NCBI GenBank assembly: GCA_965601475.1 | Contig: OZ271832.1 | Span: 1,736,001-1,800,000, forward strand | Reading direction: 5' to 3' | Origin: JAWPMT01 sp965601475 | Lineage (GTDB): Bacteria > Bacteroidota > Bacteroidia > Cytophagales > Cyclobacteriaceae | Length of the DNA: 64,000 bases | Shown here: positions 16,603-24,849 of the stretch, one piece after another | Numbering within the stretch: position 1 is the first letter of the stretch | Layout of the letters: every line of letters begins with the position of its first letter | Translations under genes and position numbers: made by a program | Notes under the pieces: model-generated | Told to the model about the DNA's origin: nothing | Seen by the model: only the letters and a program-made list of their open reading frames with translations | Database searches by the model: none

Positions 16603-17316
16603 TTATACCAGTGCGTTGTCTTTCGAATTGATATTCTCAGATACGATTTGACCATCGAATAGGTGAATGACCCGATGCGCATATTCTGCATCAATCGGCG
16701 AGTGCGTCACCATAATCACGGTAGTACCATTTTCATTCAAATCGGTGAGCAGGTTCATCACCTCCTGTCCATTGGCAGAATCAAGGTTACCTGTAGGCTC
16801 ATCCGCAAGAATCAATTTAGGTTTGGCAATTACCGCCCTGGAGATCGCTACCCTTTGCTGTTGACCGCCAGATAGCTGTTGAGGAAAGTGGTTTCGACGG
16901 TGCATGATTTTCATCTGCTCCATCACCTCTTCTACTCGCTTCTTTCGATCCGCCGAGCTGTACTTCAAATAGATCAACGGCAATTCGATGTTTTCATACA
17001 CCGTGAGTTCGTCGATCAGGTTAAAGCTCTGAAAGACAAACCCGATATTGGCTTTCCTTAGATCCGCTCTCTTACGCTCAGAGTAACCGGAAATCTCCAA
17101 ATCACCGAAGTGAAAATCACCCTCAGATGGATTATCCAGCAAGCCTATGATGTTCAACAGCGTTGACTTACCACAACCTGAAGGGCCCATGATGGCTACG
17201 AATTCGCCGGCATTTACTGTGAGATTCACACCTGCAAGAGCAGTAGTCTCAATTTCATCTGTGTAGTAAAACTTTTTTAGTCCTGATGTCTTAATCAGTT
17301 GTTTTCCGTTTTCCAT
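16603..17316 (-). CDS. ABC transporter ATP-binding protein, MacB/LolD type
   Basis: The 237-residue ATPase is fully canonical: Walker A GPSGCGKSTLL, Q-loop GFVFQSFNLIDELTVYENIELP (here given only as landmark FVFQSFNLI), signature LSGGQQQRVAISRA, Walker B LILADEPTGNLDS and the H-loop MVTHSP. The LIDELTVYENIELPL block is typical of the MacB/LolD/FtsE group that energises FtsX-type permeases. It lies 42 nt after the adaptor gene and belongs to the same operon. No FtsX/MacB-type permease is encoded anywhere in the window, so its membrane partner must be elsewhere or have been lost. Confidence 0.93.
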   Translation of the reverse strand: MENGKQLIKTSGLKKFYYTDEIETTALAGVNLTVNAGEFVAIMGPSGCGKSTLLNIIGLLDNPSEGDFHFGDLEISGYSERKRADLRKANIGFVFQSFNLIDELTVYENIELPLIYLKYSSADRKKRVEEVMEQMKIMHRRNHFPQQLSGGQQQRVAISRAVIAKPKLILADEPTGNLDSANGQEVMNLLTDLNENGTTVIMVTHSPIDAEYAHRVIHLFDGQIVSENINSKDNALV

Positions 17317-17358
17317 TTTGTGCTATTTAGTAATTTGTTAAAGTTGATTTTCGGTTGG

Positions 17359-18612
17359 TTATTTGAATACCAGACGGTCCTTGTCCTCGTATCCTTCGTA
17401 AGAAGAGACAACAACTTTCTCTCCAGGTTGCAATCCCTCCAATACTTCGTAATATCTTGGATTTTGACGACCGAGCCTAATGTCTCTCCTTACCGCATAA
17501 GATTCTGACTCATCCACCACAAATATCCAGTTTCCGCCAGTTGTAGTGTAGAAGCTACCTCTTGGTATTTGTACGGCCGTGATTTTCTGACTCAATTGTA
17601 GTCTGATCTGCAATGTCTGACCTCTACGGATTCCCGTAGGTGGAACGCTATCAGTGAATTCCATATCTACGGCAAACAGTCCACCATTTACTTCAGGGTA
17701 GATTTTTCGTATTCTGAGCCCGTAGTCGTCACCGGCAAAAGGAAAAGAGCCATTGAGTCCCTCATAGATCCTGCTGATGTAGTGTTCGTCGATTGACGCC
17801 CTAACTTTGTAGCCATTGATATCATCTATCTGACCAATGTTTTGACCAGAGCCGATGGACTCACCTACCTCAGCATTGACCGTTGATAGTCTTCCCGAAA
17901 TTGGTGCTTTAATGTAGAGGTTGTCCAGGTTGGATTTGATCATCTCCAGATTATCCCTGGTACGCTGCAAGGTTGTTTCTGCTTGCGCGATCTGCAGCAC
18001 GGAGTTCATACTATCAAAGCGATTGGATTCGATCTGTATATCCCTAGTTGTTTTGAGTCGCTCATATTCCCTTTTCAAATTCAGGAATTCCTGTTCAGAT
18101 ATGATCTTCTCTTCGAAAAGCGGTTGACCCCTTTCATAAGCATCGCGCGCCTGATCAATTTGAAAGTCCAGTTGTGTGAGCTGTCGCCTAAGATCAAATT
18201 GATTTCGCTTCAAAGAAAGTTTTGTATTCTCAAGGTTGTTGACGAGGATGAAGGCTTGGGTTTCTTCACGTACGAAGTTTTGTAGCAGCACGTCATTGGA
18301 GAGTTTGAGTATCGTATCCCCCTTTTCAACCAGTATACCACCTTCATAGTATTTTTTCCCAACGACCCCACCGACTATAGCATCCAGACGGATGGTTTTG
18401 ATAGGCATGACCGAGCCATCTACAGGAATGGTCTCCATGAATTCACCTTCCTTTACGGAAGCTACATTGATTTTCTCTAGCTCGACATTCAATCGGGCCC
18501 CGCCCTCAGCGAAAATGAAACTGTAGATGACAAAGAACAAAAAGATCGCCCCTGCTCCGATTGACAACAGGCGCTTCCATGTCCATTTCTTCTTCTTTAT
18601 TTTTCGATCCAT
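17359..18612 (-). CDS. HlyD/RND-type periplasmic adaptor of an efflux system
   Basis: A 417-residue membrane-fusion protein. A cationic N-terminus (KIKKKKWTWKRLL) precedes one membrane anchor (about 15-33), then a lipoyl half (VGKKYYEGGILVEKGDTILKL), a long coiled-coil hairpin (about 110-225), the second lipoyl half (IKAPISGRLSTVNAEVGESI), and a C-terminal beta-barrel and proximal domain ending EGYEDKDRLVFK. It links an inner-membrane ABC permease to the TolC channel. It is the first gene of the minus-strand exporter operon. Its upstream region carries an inverted repeat, a leader terminator and a -24-like element described separately. Confidence 0.92.
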   Translation of the reverse strand: MDRKIKKKKWTWKRLLSIGAGAIFLFFVIYSFIFAEGGARLNVELEKINVASVKEGEFMETIPVDGSVMPIKTIRLDAIVGGVVGKKYYEGGILVEKGDTILKLSNDVLLQNFVREETQAFILVNNLENTKLSLKRNQFDLRRQLTQLDFQIDQARDAYERGQPLFEEKIISEQEFLNLKREYERLKTTRDIQIESNRFDSMNSVLQIAQAETTLQRTRDNLEMIKSNLDNLYIKAPISGRLSTVNAEVGESIGSGQNIGQIDDINGYKVRASIDEHYISRIYEGLNGSFPFAGDDYGLRIRKIYPEVNGGLFAVDMEFTDSVPPTGIRRGQTLQIRLQLSQKITAVQIPRGSFYTTTGGNWIFVVDESESYAVRRDIRLGRQNPRYYEVLEGLQPGEKVVVSSYEGYEDKDRLVFK

Positions 18613-18635
18613 CTGGAAAAATTAGCTTTCTGATT

Positions 18636-18654
18636 CTGCTCATCCCTGTGCCAA
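18636..18654 (-). promoter_or_regulatory. Possible sigma-54-like -24/-12 element before the exporter adaptor gene
   Basis: On the minus strand TTGGCAC is a perfect -24 half, followed after 8 bases by GC; the sigma-54 consensus spacing is 7, so it is one base too long. The implied transcript start would be about 13 nt before the ATG at 18612. The exact element may not be functional. Confidence 0.3.
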
Positions 18655-18728
18655 TTAGAATGCCACTATCTGTAACTAGCTGGTAATCAGTGAAATAAAA
18701 AATGATGCGAATTTTGTCGATGTGCGAC

Positions 18729-18746
18729 TTGTACAGATTAGTACAA
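18729..18746. promoter_or_regulatory. Inverted repeat TTGTAC-N6-GTACAA, candidate regulator-binding site
   Basis: Two perfect 6-bp arms flank a 6-bp spacer (AGATTA). It lies about 117 nt upstream of the adaptor gene start and 300 nt upstream of tetR. It could be an operator for the adjacent TetR protein, or an upstream activating site for the sigma-54 regulator encoded at 24850-26232. Confidence 0.5.
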
Positions 18747-18767
18747 AAAGTGTTCGTTTTCGAGCAT

Positions 18768-18797
18768 AAAAAAAGGTTCAGGCGGTCAACCTGAACC
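18768..18797 (-). terminator. Minus-strand terminator hairpin in the exporter operon leader
   Basis: On the minus strand the stem GGTTCAGG / CCTGAACC (8 perfect bp, 7-nt loop) is followed by seven T. No minus-strand gene lies to its right before tetR (a plus-strand gene), so it either attenuates a long leader of the exporter operon or is a relic. Confidence 0.7.
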
Positions 18798-19045
18798 CAA
18801 AGGTCAAAAACTCAAAATAAAAGGACTAAATAAAATTCTTAATCCACAACAACTCCTCGAAGATAGTCAATATTGTGGATTCTTGAGTAAAAAAATCCTG
18901 TTTAAGCACTCAAGATGGCTTCCTACCCCTACTCTTCACCTTTATTGGGCACAACACCCGTCAAAAGAACCAAAAAAATGAAACCTTTGTCCGTACTTTC
19001 GGTTTGCATAGTATTGCTATTGGATTTGATAGTTCGGAAGGAAAT

Positions 19046-19723
19046 ATGTTAGCACTACAATTACAACTCAACCACAACTTATATTTAAAGGATCCTCAGA
19101 GTACAGATTTGGGTCTTAGGATCATCAACAGGAGTATTTCACTGATTGATCAAATCGGTTTCGAAGCTTTCACTTTTAAGAAATTGTCTCTGGAAATTGA
19201 TTCCACGGAAGCCAGTATTTACCGATACTTCGAGAATAAGCACAAGTTATTGCTCTATCTCATCACGTGGTACTGGGCCTGGACGGAATACGCCATTTCA
19301 TTCGAGACACACAACATCCCCACCGGGGAAGAAAAGCTGCTCATTGCCTTAAGGGTAATAACAGAGCAAAAAACGTACGATGACAATTTTCCAAATATTG
19401 ACGAGCCCGCATTACAGCGTATTGTCATGGCCGAGTCAGACAAGACCTATTTGACAAAGCAAGTGGACGACATCAATAAGGAGGGCCTCTTCCGAGGCTA
19501 TAAATCATTATGCAAAATGATTAGCGATTTTGTACTGGAGATCAAACCCAAATTCAGGTTTCCAAATGCATTGATCAGTACCTGCTTGGAGGCTTCCCAC
19601 CAGCAGGTGTTTTTTGGTAAGCATCTACCCTCACTCACAGAGTTGCGGGATGCTGAAGATCCATATGAAGAAAATTTTCAATTCCTAAAGACACTGGTCT
19701 TCAATACGATCCAGTGCGATTAG
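19046..19723 (+). CDS. TetR/AcrR family transcriptional regulator
   Basis: About 225 residues. I chose the ATG at 19046; an earlier TTG at 19004 would add 14 residues with no family support. The N-terminal helix-turn-helix is clear (ISLIDQIGFEAFTFKKLSLE, then TEASIYRYFENKHKLLLYL), the TetR pattern of a recognition helix ending in YRYFxxKxxL. The remaining 150 residues form the variable ligand-binding and dimer domain. It ends one base before the ABC transporter gene of the type I-like set, so it is the first gene of that operon and probably regulates it and/or the divergent exporter operon in response to a small molecule. The ligand is unknown. Confidence 0.88.
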   Translation: MLALQLQLNHNLYLKDPQSTDLGLRIINRSISLIDQIGFEAFTFKKLSLEIDSTEASIYRYFENKHKLLLYLITWYWAWTEYAISFETHNIPTGEEKLLIALRVITEQKTYDDNFPNIDEPALQRIVMAESDKTYLTKQVDDINKEGLFRGYKSLCKMISDFVLEIKPKFRFPNALISTCLEASHQQVFFGKHLPSLTELRDAEDPYEENFQFLKTLVFNTIQCD

Positions 19724-19724
19724 C

Positions 19725-21905
19725 ATGAACAACAGTACGATACTCAATATCCTGCACGAGAGTGCTACGATCCTGGGCATGGACCTGGACAGTACAGTCC
19801 TGAAGTCCACCGAGGATCTGCTTCGCCAATATAGCATCGAAGAAATCGCGGAATTCGTCCGTGACCTCACTGAGATCGCCAACAAAGCGGGTATCAACTA
19901 TATAAGAAAAGAAGTTACCCGCAGGGAATTTGAAATCTTTGTAGAGAATTTTGATGCTCCTATGGTCGTTTTTCTGCGAGACGGGGCCTCAGCAATCCCC
20001 GCGATCGTTCATACCAATAGGAAGGACCAAAAGGAGATCTCCATCATTACCGACTATGGAACCAAGAGCAAGAAGCTAAACGACATTTCCGAGGATCAAT
20101 TCCTAAGCACGTCAAAAGGTGAAATAATATTCTTGTCGGTCTTCGCCTACGAAAGCGTCGTGGGTAGTGACGCTGATGGGGAAATGCACAAAGACCTCAC
20201 CCCGGTAAGGCGACTTATAAAGCTCCTCACCGCAGAAAAGAAAGACATACTCTACGTATATATATACGGTGTTATCATTGGGATAACCTCACTTATCCTA
20301 CCATTAGGTATACAGGCAGCCATTGAGCTGATTTCTGGCGGGGTCTTCTTTAGTTCTATTTATTTCCTGATAGGTATAGTTATTCTCGGTGTTCTGGGAT
20401 CGGGTGTTCTACAGGTACTGCAAATAACCATAGTGGAGTACCTACAAAGGCGGGTTTTCACGAAAGCGGCATTCGAATTTGCATTTCGGGTACCGCGAAT
20501 CAAGATGGAGGCTGTGCTCAATCTGCATTTCCCAGAGTTGATGAATCGGTTTTTCGATGTACTCACCATACAGAAGGGTCTTCCCAAGCTCTTGATAGAC
20601 CTTTCTACAGGGCTCATTCAAATCCTGTTTGGATTGATTTTGCTTTCCTTTTATCACCCATTCTTCGTCTTCTTCGGTGTAGCATTGGTACTAATCCTCT
20701 TTTTGATTTTCTACACCACGGGGCCGAAGGGACTACAATCATCCATAGTAGAATCGAAATTTAAGTACAAGGCTGTCTACTGGTTGGAGGAATTGGCAAG
20801 AGCGCTCATGAGTTTCAAAATCTCAGGAAGCACGGATCTCCCACTTCGAAAGACCGACTACTTCGTCAACAACTACCTAAAAAACCGAAAGAATCATTTC
20901 AAGGTACTCATTACCCAGTACGCTTACGTTCTCTTGTTCAAGGCTGTTATCACTGCTGGCTTGTTGATTATCGGTACGATTCTGGTCGTTCAGCGAGAGA
21001 TCACGCTGGGTCAGTTTGTCGCATCTGAAGTCATTATCATCTTGACGTTGAGTTCCGTAGAGAAAATCATCATGTATATGGACGTGGTTTATGATATGCT
21101 GACAGCTGTGGACAAAATCGCGCATGTTACGGATCTTCCCCTGGAAAAAACGGGAGGTATAGACATTCCACTCAGTCCAAATGGAAACGCAGGCTATCAT
21201 ATCAAAGCACAAAACCTTGCCTATAGCTATCCTGGAACGAAAAAGCCATCGATCAAGAACATCAATCTGGAAATTCAGAAAGGTGAACGAATCTGCATCA
21301 GTGGTGTTGGCGGGTCGGGAAAAACGACATTGACCAACATGATCGCCGGGTTGTATGCGGACTTTGAGGGCTCAATGACCTACAATAAGTACTCACTTCG
21401 TGATTTGGATCGCATACATCTTCGAGATCGAATTGCCAAGAATGTATCTCGGGACGACATCTTTGAAGGTACAATACTCGAAAATATACTTGTGGGAAAA
21501 CCCTTTGCTGACGAAATGACGGCCATTGAGTCACTGGAACTCGTGGGATTGTTGGAGAAAGTAAACAGCCTACCCGACGGGCTCAACCATAAGATTCTTA
21601 GTGCAGGAAAAGGATACTCTGAGACATTCGTCCAGCGCCTGATCTTGGCGAGATGTCTGGCCAAACAGCCTTATGTCCTGATCCTTAATGACTTTTTTGG
21701 GAATTTCCCTAAGAATGAAAGGCTTGCCCTGCTTCAAATGATTACAGACCAGAAACATCCCTGGACTTTAATCGTAGTCTCAAATGACCCTTTGATCATG
21801 GCTGCCTGTGATCGCGTTGTTTATCTCAAGGATGGTGAAGTCCTGGCCGACGGTACGCTTGAGAAAGTTTTGTCTTTTGAAGAAATCGTAGAAAACATCA
21901 ACTAA
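19725..21905 (+). CDS. Type I secretion-like ABC transporter with degenerate ATPase domain
   Basis: A 726-residue protein with the architecture of HlyB/RtxB exporters. An N-terminal soluble domain (about 60-150, FDAPMVVFLR...) resembles a C39-like domain without catalytic cysteine. Five to six membrane segments follow (about 180-430), then a nucleotide-binding domain (about 490-726). Walker A is intact (GVGGSGKTTL). By alignment with canonical exporters the Q-loop glutamine is serine (NVSRDD), the signature LSGGQ reads YSETF, Walker B Asp-Glu reads Asn-Asp (LILNDFF), the D-loop Asp is Pro, and the H-loop His is Asn (VVSNDP). It may bind but not efficiently hydrolyse ATP. It sits between tetR and a HlyD gene with 1-nt gaps. 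Confidence 0.85.
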   Translation: MNNSTILNILHESATILGMDLDSTVLKSTEDLLRQYSIEEIAEFVRDLTEIANKAGINYIRKEVTRREFEIFVENFDAPMVVFLRDGASAIPAIVHTNRKDQKEISIITDYGTKSKKLNDISEDQFLSTSKGEIIFLSVFAYESVVGSDADGEMHKDLTPVRRLIKLLTAEKKDILYVYIYGVIIGITSLILPLGIQAAIELISGGVFFSSIYFLIGIVILGVLGSGVLQVLQITIVEYLQRRVFTKAAFEFAFRVPRIKMEAVLNLHFPELMNRFFDVLTIQKGLPKLLIDLSTGLIQILFGLILLSFYHPFFVFFGVALVLILFLIFYTTGPKGLQSSIVESKFKYKAVYWLEELARALMSFKISGSTDLPLRKTDYFVNNYLKNRKNHFKVLITQYAYVLLFKAVITAGLLIIGTILVVQREITLGQFVASEVIIILTLSSVEKIIMYMDVVYDMLTAVDKIAHVTDLPLEKTGGIDIPLSPNGNAGYHIKAQNLAYSYPGTKKPSIKNINLEIQKGERICISGVGGSGKTTLTNMIAGLYADFEGSMTYNKYSLRDLDRIHLRDRIAKNVSRDDIFEGTILENILVGKPFADEMTAIESLELVGLLEKVNSLPDGLNHKILSAGKGYSETFVQRLILARCLAKQPYVLILNDFFGNFPKNERLALLQMITDQKHPWTLIVVSNDPLIMAACDRVVYLKDGEVLADGTLEKVLSFEEIVENIN

Positions 21906-21906
21906 G

Positions 21907-23292
21907 ATGCTGAATATATCCAATGACAGGATAGATGAGATGCTTGCTGAGAAGCAGTTGTATTCCCTCAAAACACTCAAGACGCCGAGGTTGTCGATTT
22001 ACCTTGCTCGGGTAATCCTGATATTGTTCGGAATAGTTGTGATTTCTATGTTCCTGCCCTGGCAGCAAAACATCAATGGGGTGGGCAAAGTGACGGCCCT
22101 TAACCCAGCCAACCGGCCCCAGACACTTGAATCCGCAATACCTGGACGAATTGTCAACTGGTACGTTTCGGAAGGGCAGCTTGTAGAGCGAGGGGATTCG
22201 ATTCTCCAGCTTGCGGAGGTAAAAGACAAGTATTTCGACCCTAACTACCTGATCAGGCTGGGAGAACAAATCGATGCAAAGGAATCAAGTCTATTGGCCA
22301 AGAAGCTAAAGCGCGATGCCTATAAGAATCAGATAGAAGCCTTAAAAGCATCTTTGGATGCCAAGCTCGCCCAGGCAAGGAACAAGGTAGCACAGAGTGT
22401 GCTGAAAATTCAGAGCGATAGTATTGGTTTTGAAGCTGAAAAAATAAGCTACGCCAATGCTAAGAATATCTTTGAGCGAAATCAAAAACGCTATGAAGGT
22501 GGTAACATCACTTTGACGAAATTTCAGGAACTTGAAACCAAGTTTAATGCGGGTCAGGCCAAGGTGTTGGAGGCAGAAAACAAGTATCTTCAATCTCAGG
22601 CCGGCTTGACCATTGCTCGGACAGATCTATCGGCTATCCAGGCAGACTATTCTGAAAAGATCAGCAAAGCAACTTCAGATCTACAAGCAACTCTGGCGGA
22701 TGTCAACGAAACTGAGGGGTCCATCGCCAAACTCAAGAATGAGTATGCCAACGTAAGCATCCGTCGCGATCAATACACCTTGGTAGCCCCTCAACGCGGC
22801 TACGTGGTCAAAGCGTTGAAAGAAGGCATCGGCGAAACCATTAAGGAAGGTGAGGCTATCGCTACCATCATGCCTTACCAGCCGGATCTCGCAGTAGAAA
22901 TGTACATCAGGGCAATGGATGTGCCGCTCATTTCTGCAGACCGCAAGGTGAGAATACAGTTTGACGGCTGGCCGGCTTTGCAATTCTCGGGCTGGCCAAG
23001 TGTGGCCGTCGGTACGTTTGGCGGGGTGGTTCAGGTAGTGGATCGAGTCAATAACGGAAACGGCATGTTTAGAATCCTCGTCAAACCAGACCCAGAGGAC
23101 GAACCCTGGCCCGATCAGCTGCGGTTAGGATCTGGAACAAAGGGCTGGGTAATGCTTGACAATGTGATGGTTTGGTACGAGATATGGCGTCAGCTGAATG
23201 GTTTCCCTCCCAGCCTCTATGCCGAGCCAGCGGAAGGTTATGCCGACATAAAAGGTGCCAAGGACACCGAGGACGCAAAAAGCACCAAATGA
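21907..23292 (+). CDS. HlyD family secretion adaptor
   Basis: A 461-residue membrane-fusion protein with a single membrane anchor at about 31-51 (VILILFGIVVISMFLPW). Next come the first lipoyl half (ESAIPGRIVNWYVSEGQLVERGDSIL), a long coiled-coil hairpin of about 200 residues (roughly 115-300), the second lipoyl half (LVAPQRGYVVKALKEGIGETI) and a beta-barrel. It ends in a charged low-complexity tail (GAKDTEDAKSTK). It should bridge the ABC protein at 19725 and the TolC protein at 23289, both of which flank it with a 1-nt gap or a 4-nt overlap. The hairpin is longer than in the efflux adaptor at 17359, as expected of type I secretion rather than drug efflux. Confidence 0.92.
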   Translation: MLNISNDRIDEMLAEKQLYSLKTLKTPRLSIYLARVILILFGIVVISMFLPWQQNINGVGKVTALNPANRPQTLESAIPGRIVNWYVSEGQLVERGDSILQLAEVKDKYFDPNYLIRLGEQIDAKESSLLAKKLKRDAYKNQIEALKASLDAKLAQARNKVAQSVLKIQSDSIGFEAEKISYANAKNIFERNQKRYEGGNITLTKFQELETKFNAGQAKVLEAENKYLQSQAGLTIARTDLSAIQADYSEKISKATSDLQATLADVNETEGSIAKLKNEYANVSIRRDQYTLVAPQRGYVVKALKEGIGETIKEGEAIATIMPYQPDLAVEMYIRAMDVPLISADRKVRIQFDGWPALQFSGWPSVAVGTFGGVVQVVDRVNNGNGMFRILVKPDPEDEPWPDQLRLGSGTKGWVMLDNVMVWYEIWRQLNGFPPSLYAEPAEGYADIKGAKDTEDAKSTK

Positions 23293-24710
23293 GAAAATTG
23301 ATCCTGTTGTTGCTTTTTGCGCCACAGCTTTTGTGGGGTCAGGAGGATAGTACACAGCTACTGAAACTAGATAGCTACATTGAACTCATTCTCGCCAACC
23401 ACCCGGTCATCAAGCAATCAGAACTTGTGAGGAGTATTGGTGATGCCGGGGTATTGGAGGCGAAAGGACAGTTTGACCCTAAACTGTCAGCATCATATGA
23501 TCTCAAGAATTTCAAGGACACAGAATATTGGGATTTGCTCAATGGCACCCTGAAATTTCCTACGATCCTTCCCTTTGACCCGAAAGTCTCATTTGACCGG
23601 AATGAAGGTGAGTTTATCAACAATGAAAGGTCTATTCCATCCAGCAACGAGAACCGTCAGATTTCCGCAGGAATCTCACTTCCTCTAGGAAAAGGTCTCA
23701 TCATCGATGAAAGAAGGAACATTCTGCGGCAAGCCCAAATCTACCAGGATATAGCGGAGGCGGAAAGAATTAAGATAGCCAACAAAATTCTACTCACTGC
23801 CATCAAAGATTATTGGGAATGGACACTCGCTTATCAGGAAGTCGTGCTGTTGCAACAGAGCATCAATATATCCCAAGAGCTGTTTCGGCGAATCCTTATC
23901 GATTTCGATGCCGGCGAGGCTGCAGTGATCGATACCATTCAGGCCAAGATCACCTTACAGAATCGGATTGTGGACTATGAAAACGTTCTTCTCGATTACA
24001 GGAGGTCCAGACTCCTCCTTCAAAATAATCTCTGGTCAATAGACCAGGAGCCACTGGAACTCGGCACAGCCACATTACCAGATACCTTGGCCGATTTGGG
24101 TATTGTTCCGGATGCTTCGAACCTCAACTCACTTCTGGAGTGGGCTGCGGTGCAGCACCCGGATATTCTCAAGACTGCGGGCAAAATCAATCAATTGGAA
24201 GTGGAACGAAGGTGGAATCGTGAGTCGCTCAAGCCTGAATTGGACCTGGAGTATTCCTTCATAGATGCGCCTATCACGCCCTTTGGTGACACAGAATCAC
24301 CATCTTTCGGCGACAACTACAAATTGGGTATCGGATTTTCGTATCCCCTATTCTTGCGAAAAGAAAGAGGGAAGCTACAAAAAACAAATCTCAAGATCCA
24401 GCAAAATGAATTTGAGCTGAACACCAGAAGACGCATGATTCAGAACAATGTTCGCGGGAAGTTTTTCGAGACACAGACCAGTCAGCGGCTCACCCAGCAG
24501 TATCAGGAAATGGCCGCCAACTACCAAAGGTTGCTGCAAGCAGAATTCCTCAACCTGGAGGTGGGTGAAAGTGATCTCTTCAAACTCAACATACAGCAAG
24601 ATAAGTTCATTGAGTCCCAGCTCAAATACCTAAAGACGCTCACCAAATTCAGAAAGAACAAAATCGAGATTCTTTACGAAGCGGGGATTCCTTTTCTCAA
24701 CCTGAACTAA
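23289..24710 (+). CDS. TolC family outer-membrane channel of the type I-like system
   Basis: 473 residues from the ATG at 23289, which overlaps the HlyD stop (ATGA) and opens a signal peptide (MRKLILLLLFAPQLLWGQ). A longer frame from 23172 lies inside hlyD and lacks a signal sequence. The mature protein has the OEP-type start (LKLDSYIELILANHPVIKQSEL), a barrel strand region, a KGLIIDERRN block, and the second-repeat helices ending in LYEAGIPFLNLN. It is only distantly similar in sequence to the TolC at 15092-16447, so the two are not recent duplicates. It completes a tetR-ABC-HlyD-TolC operon. Confidence 0.9.
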   Translation: MRKLILLLLFAPQLLWGQEDSTQLLKLDSYIELILANHPVIKQSELVRSIGDAGVLEAKGQFDPKLSASYDLKNFKDTEYWDLLNGTLKFPTILPFDPKVSFDRNEGEFINNERSIPSSNENRQISAGISLPLGKGLIIDERRNILRQAQIYQDIAEAERIKIANKILLTAIKDYWEWTLAYQEVVLLQQSINISQELFRRILIDFDAGEAAVIDTIQAKITLQNRIVDYENVLLDYRRSRLLLQNNLWSIDQEPLELGTATLPDTLADLGIVPDASNLNSLLEWAAVQHPDILKTAGKINQLEVERRWNRESLKPELDLEYSFIDAPITPFGDTESPSFGDNYKLGIGFSYPLFLRKERGKLQKTNLKIQQNEFELNTRRRMIQNNVRGKFFETQTSQRLTQQYQEMAANYQRLLQAEFLNLEVGESDLFKLNIQQDKFIESQLKYLKTLTKFRKNKIEILYEAGIPFLNLN

Positions 24711-24753
24711 CGATCGTCGGCTGTCCGTTTCCGTCCATACATTATTTCCTTGG

Positions 24754-24771
24754 GCGTTCACTTTCGTACAA
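24754..24771. promoter_or_regulatory. Half-conserved copy of the TTGTAC-N6-GTACAA site before the sigma-54 regulator gene
   Basis: The right arm GTACAA (24766-24771) is perfect; the left arm at the same spacing reads GCGTTC and matches TTGTAC at 3 of 6 positions. It lies about 80 nt upstream of the regulator start. Alone it is weak evidence. Confidence 0.25.
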
Positions 24772-24812
24772 TTTATTTTACCTAACTTCCGCAAATTCAT
24801 CCAATAAGGGGA

Positions 24813-24827
24813 TGGCACAGTTTGTGA
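24813..24827 (+). promoter_or_regulatory. Possible sigma-54-like element before the response regulator gene
   Basis: TGGCAC is a perfect -24 core; at the -13/-12 positions the sequence has GA where GC is expected. The implied transcript start would be about 11 nt before the ATG at 24850. No TAnnTTTG box is present in this gap. Confidence 0.25.
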
Positions 24828-24849
24828 ACTGATAACCAAAAAATATTTC

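Larger units (their letters stand above)
18613..19045. other. Long regulatory intergenic region between divergent exporter operon and tetR
   Basis: This 433-nt stretch is the longest gap in the window without a convincing gene. It holds, from left to right, a TTGGCAC-N8-GC element near the adaptor start, the perfect inverted repeat at 18729-18746, a minus-strand terminator hairpin at 18768-18797, an AT-rich stretch, and a 24-codon hydrophobic plus-strand ORF at 18978-19052. No TAnnTTTG box was found for either gene; the best is AACCTTTG, one mismatch, near 18982. Confidence 0.7.

Noticed and set aside
23172..23288. Extended N-terminus for the TolC protein at 23289-24710
   Set aside because: The extra 39 residues are encoded inside hlyD, are arginine-rich and would hide the obvious signal peptide at ATG 23289.
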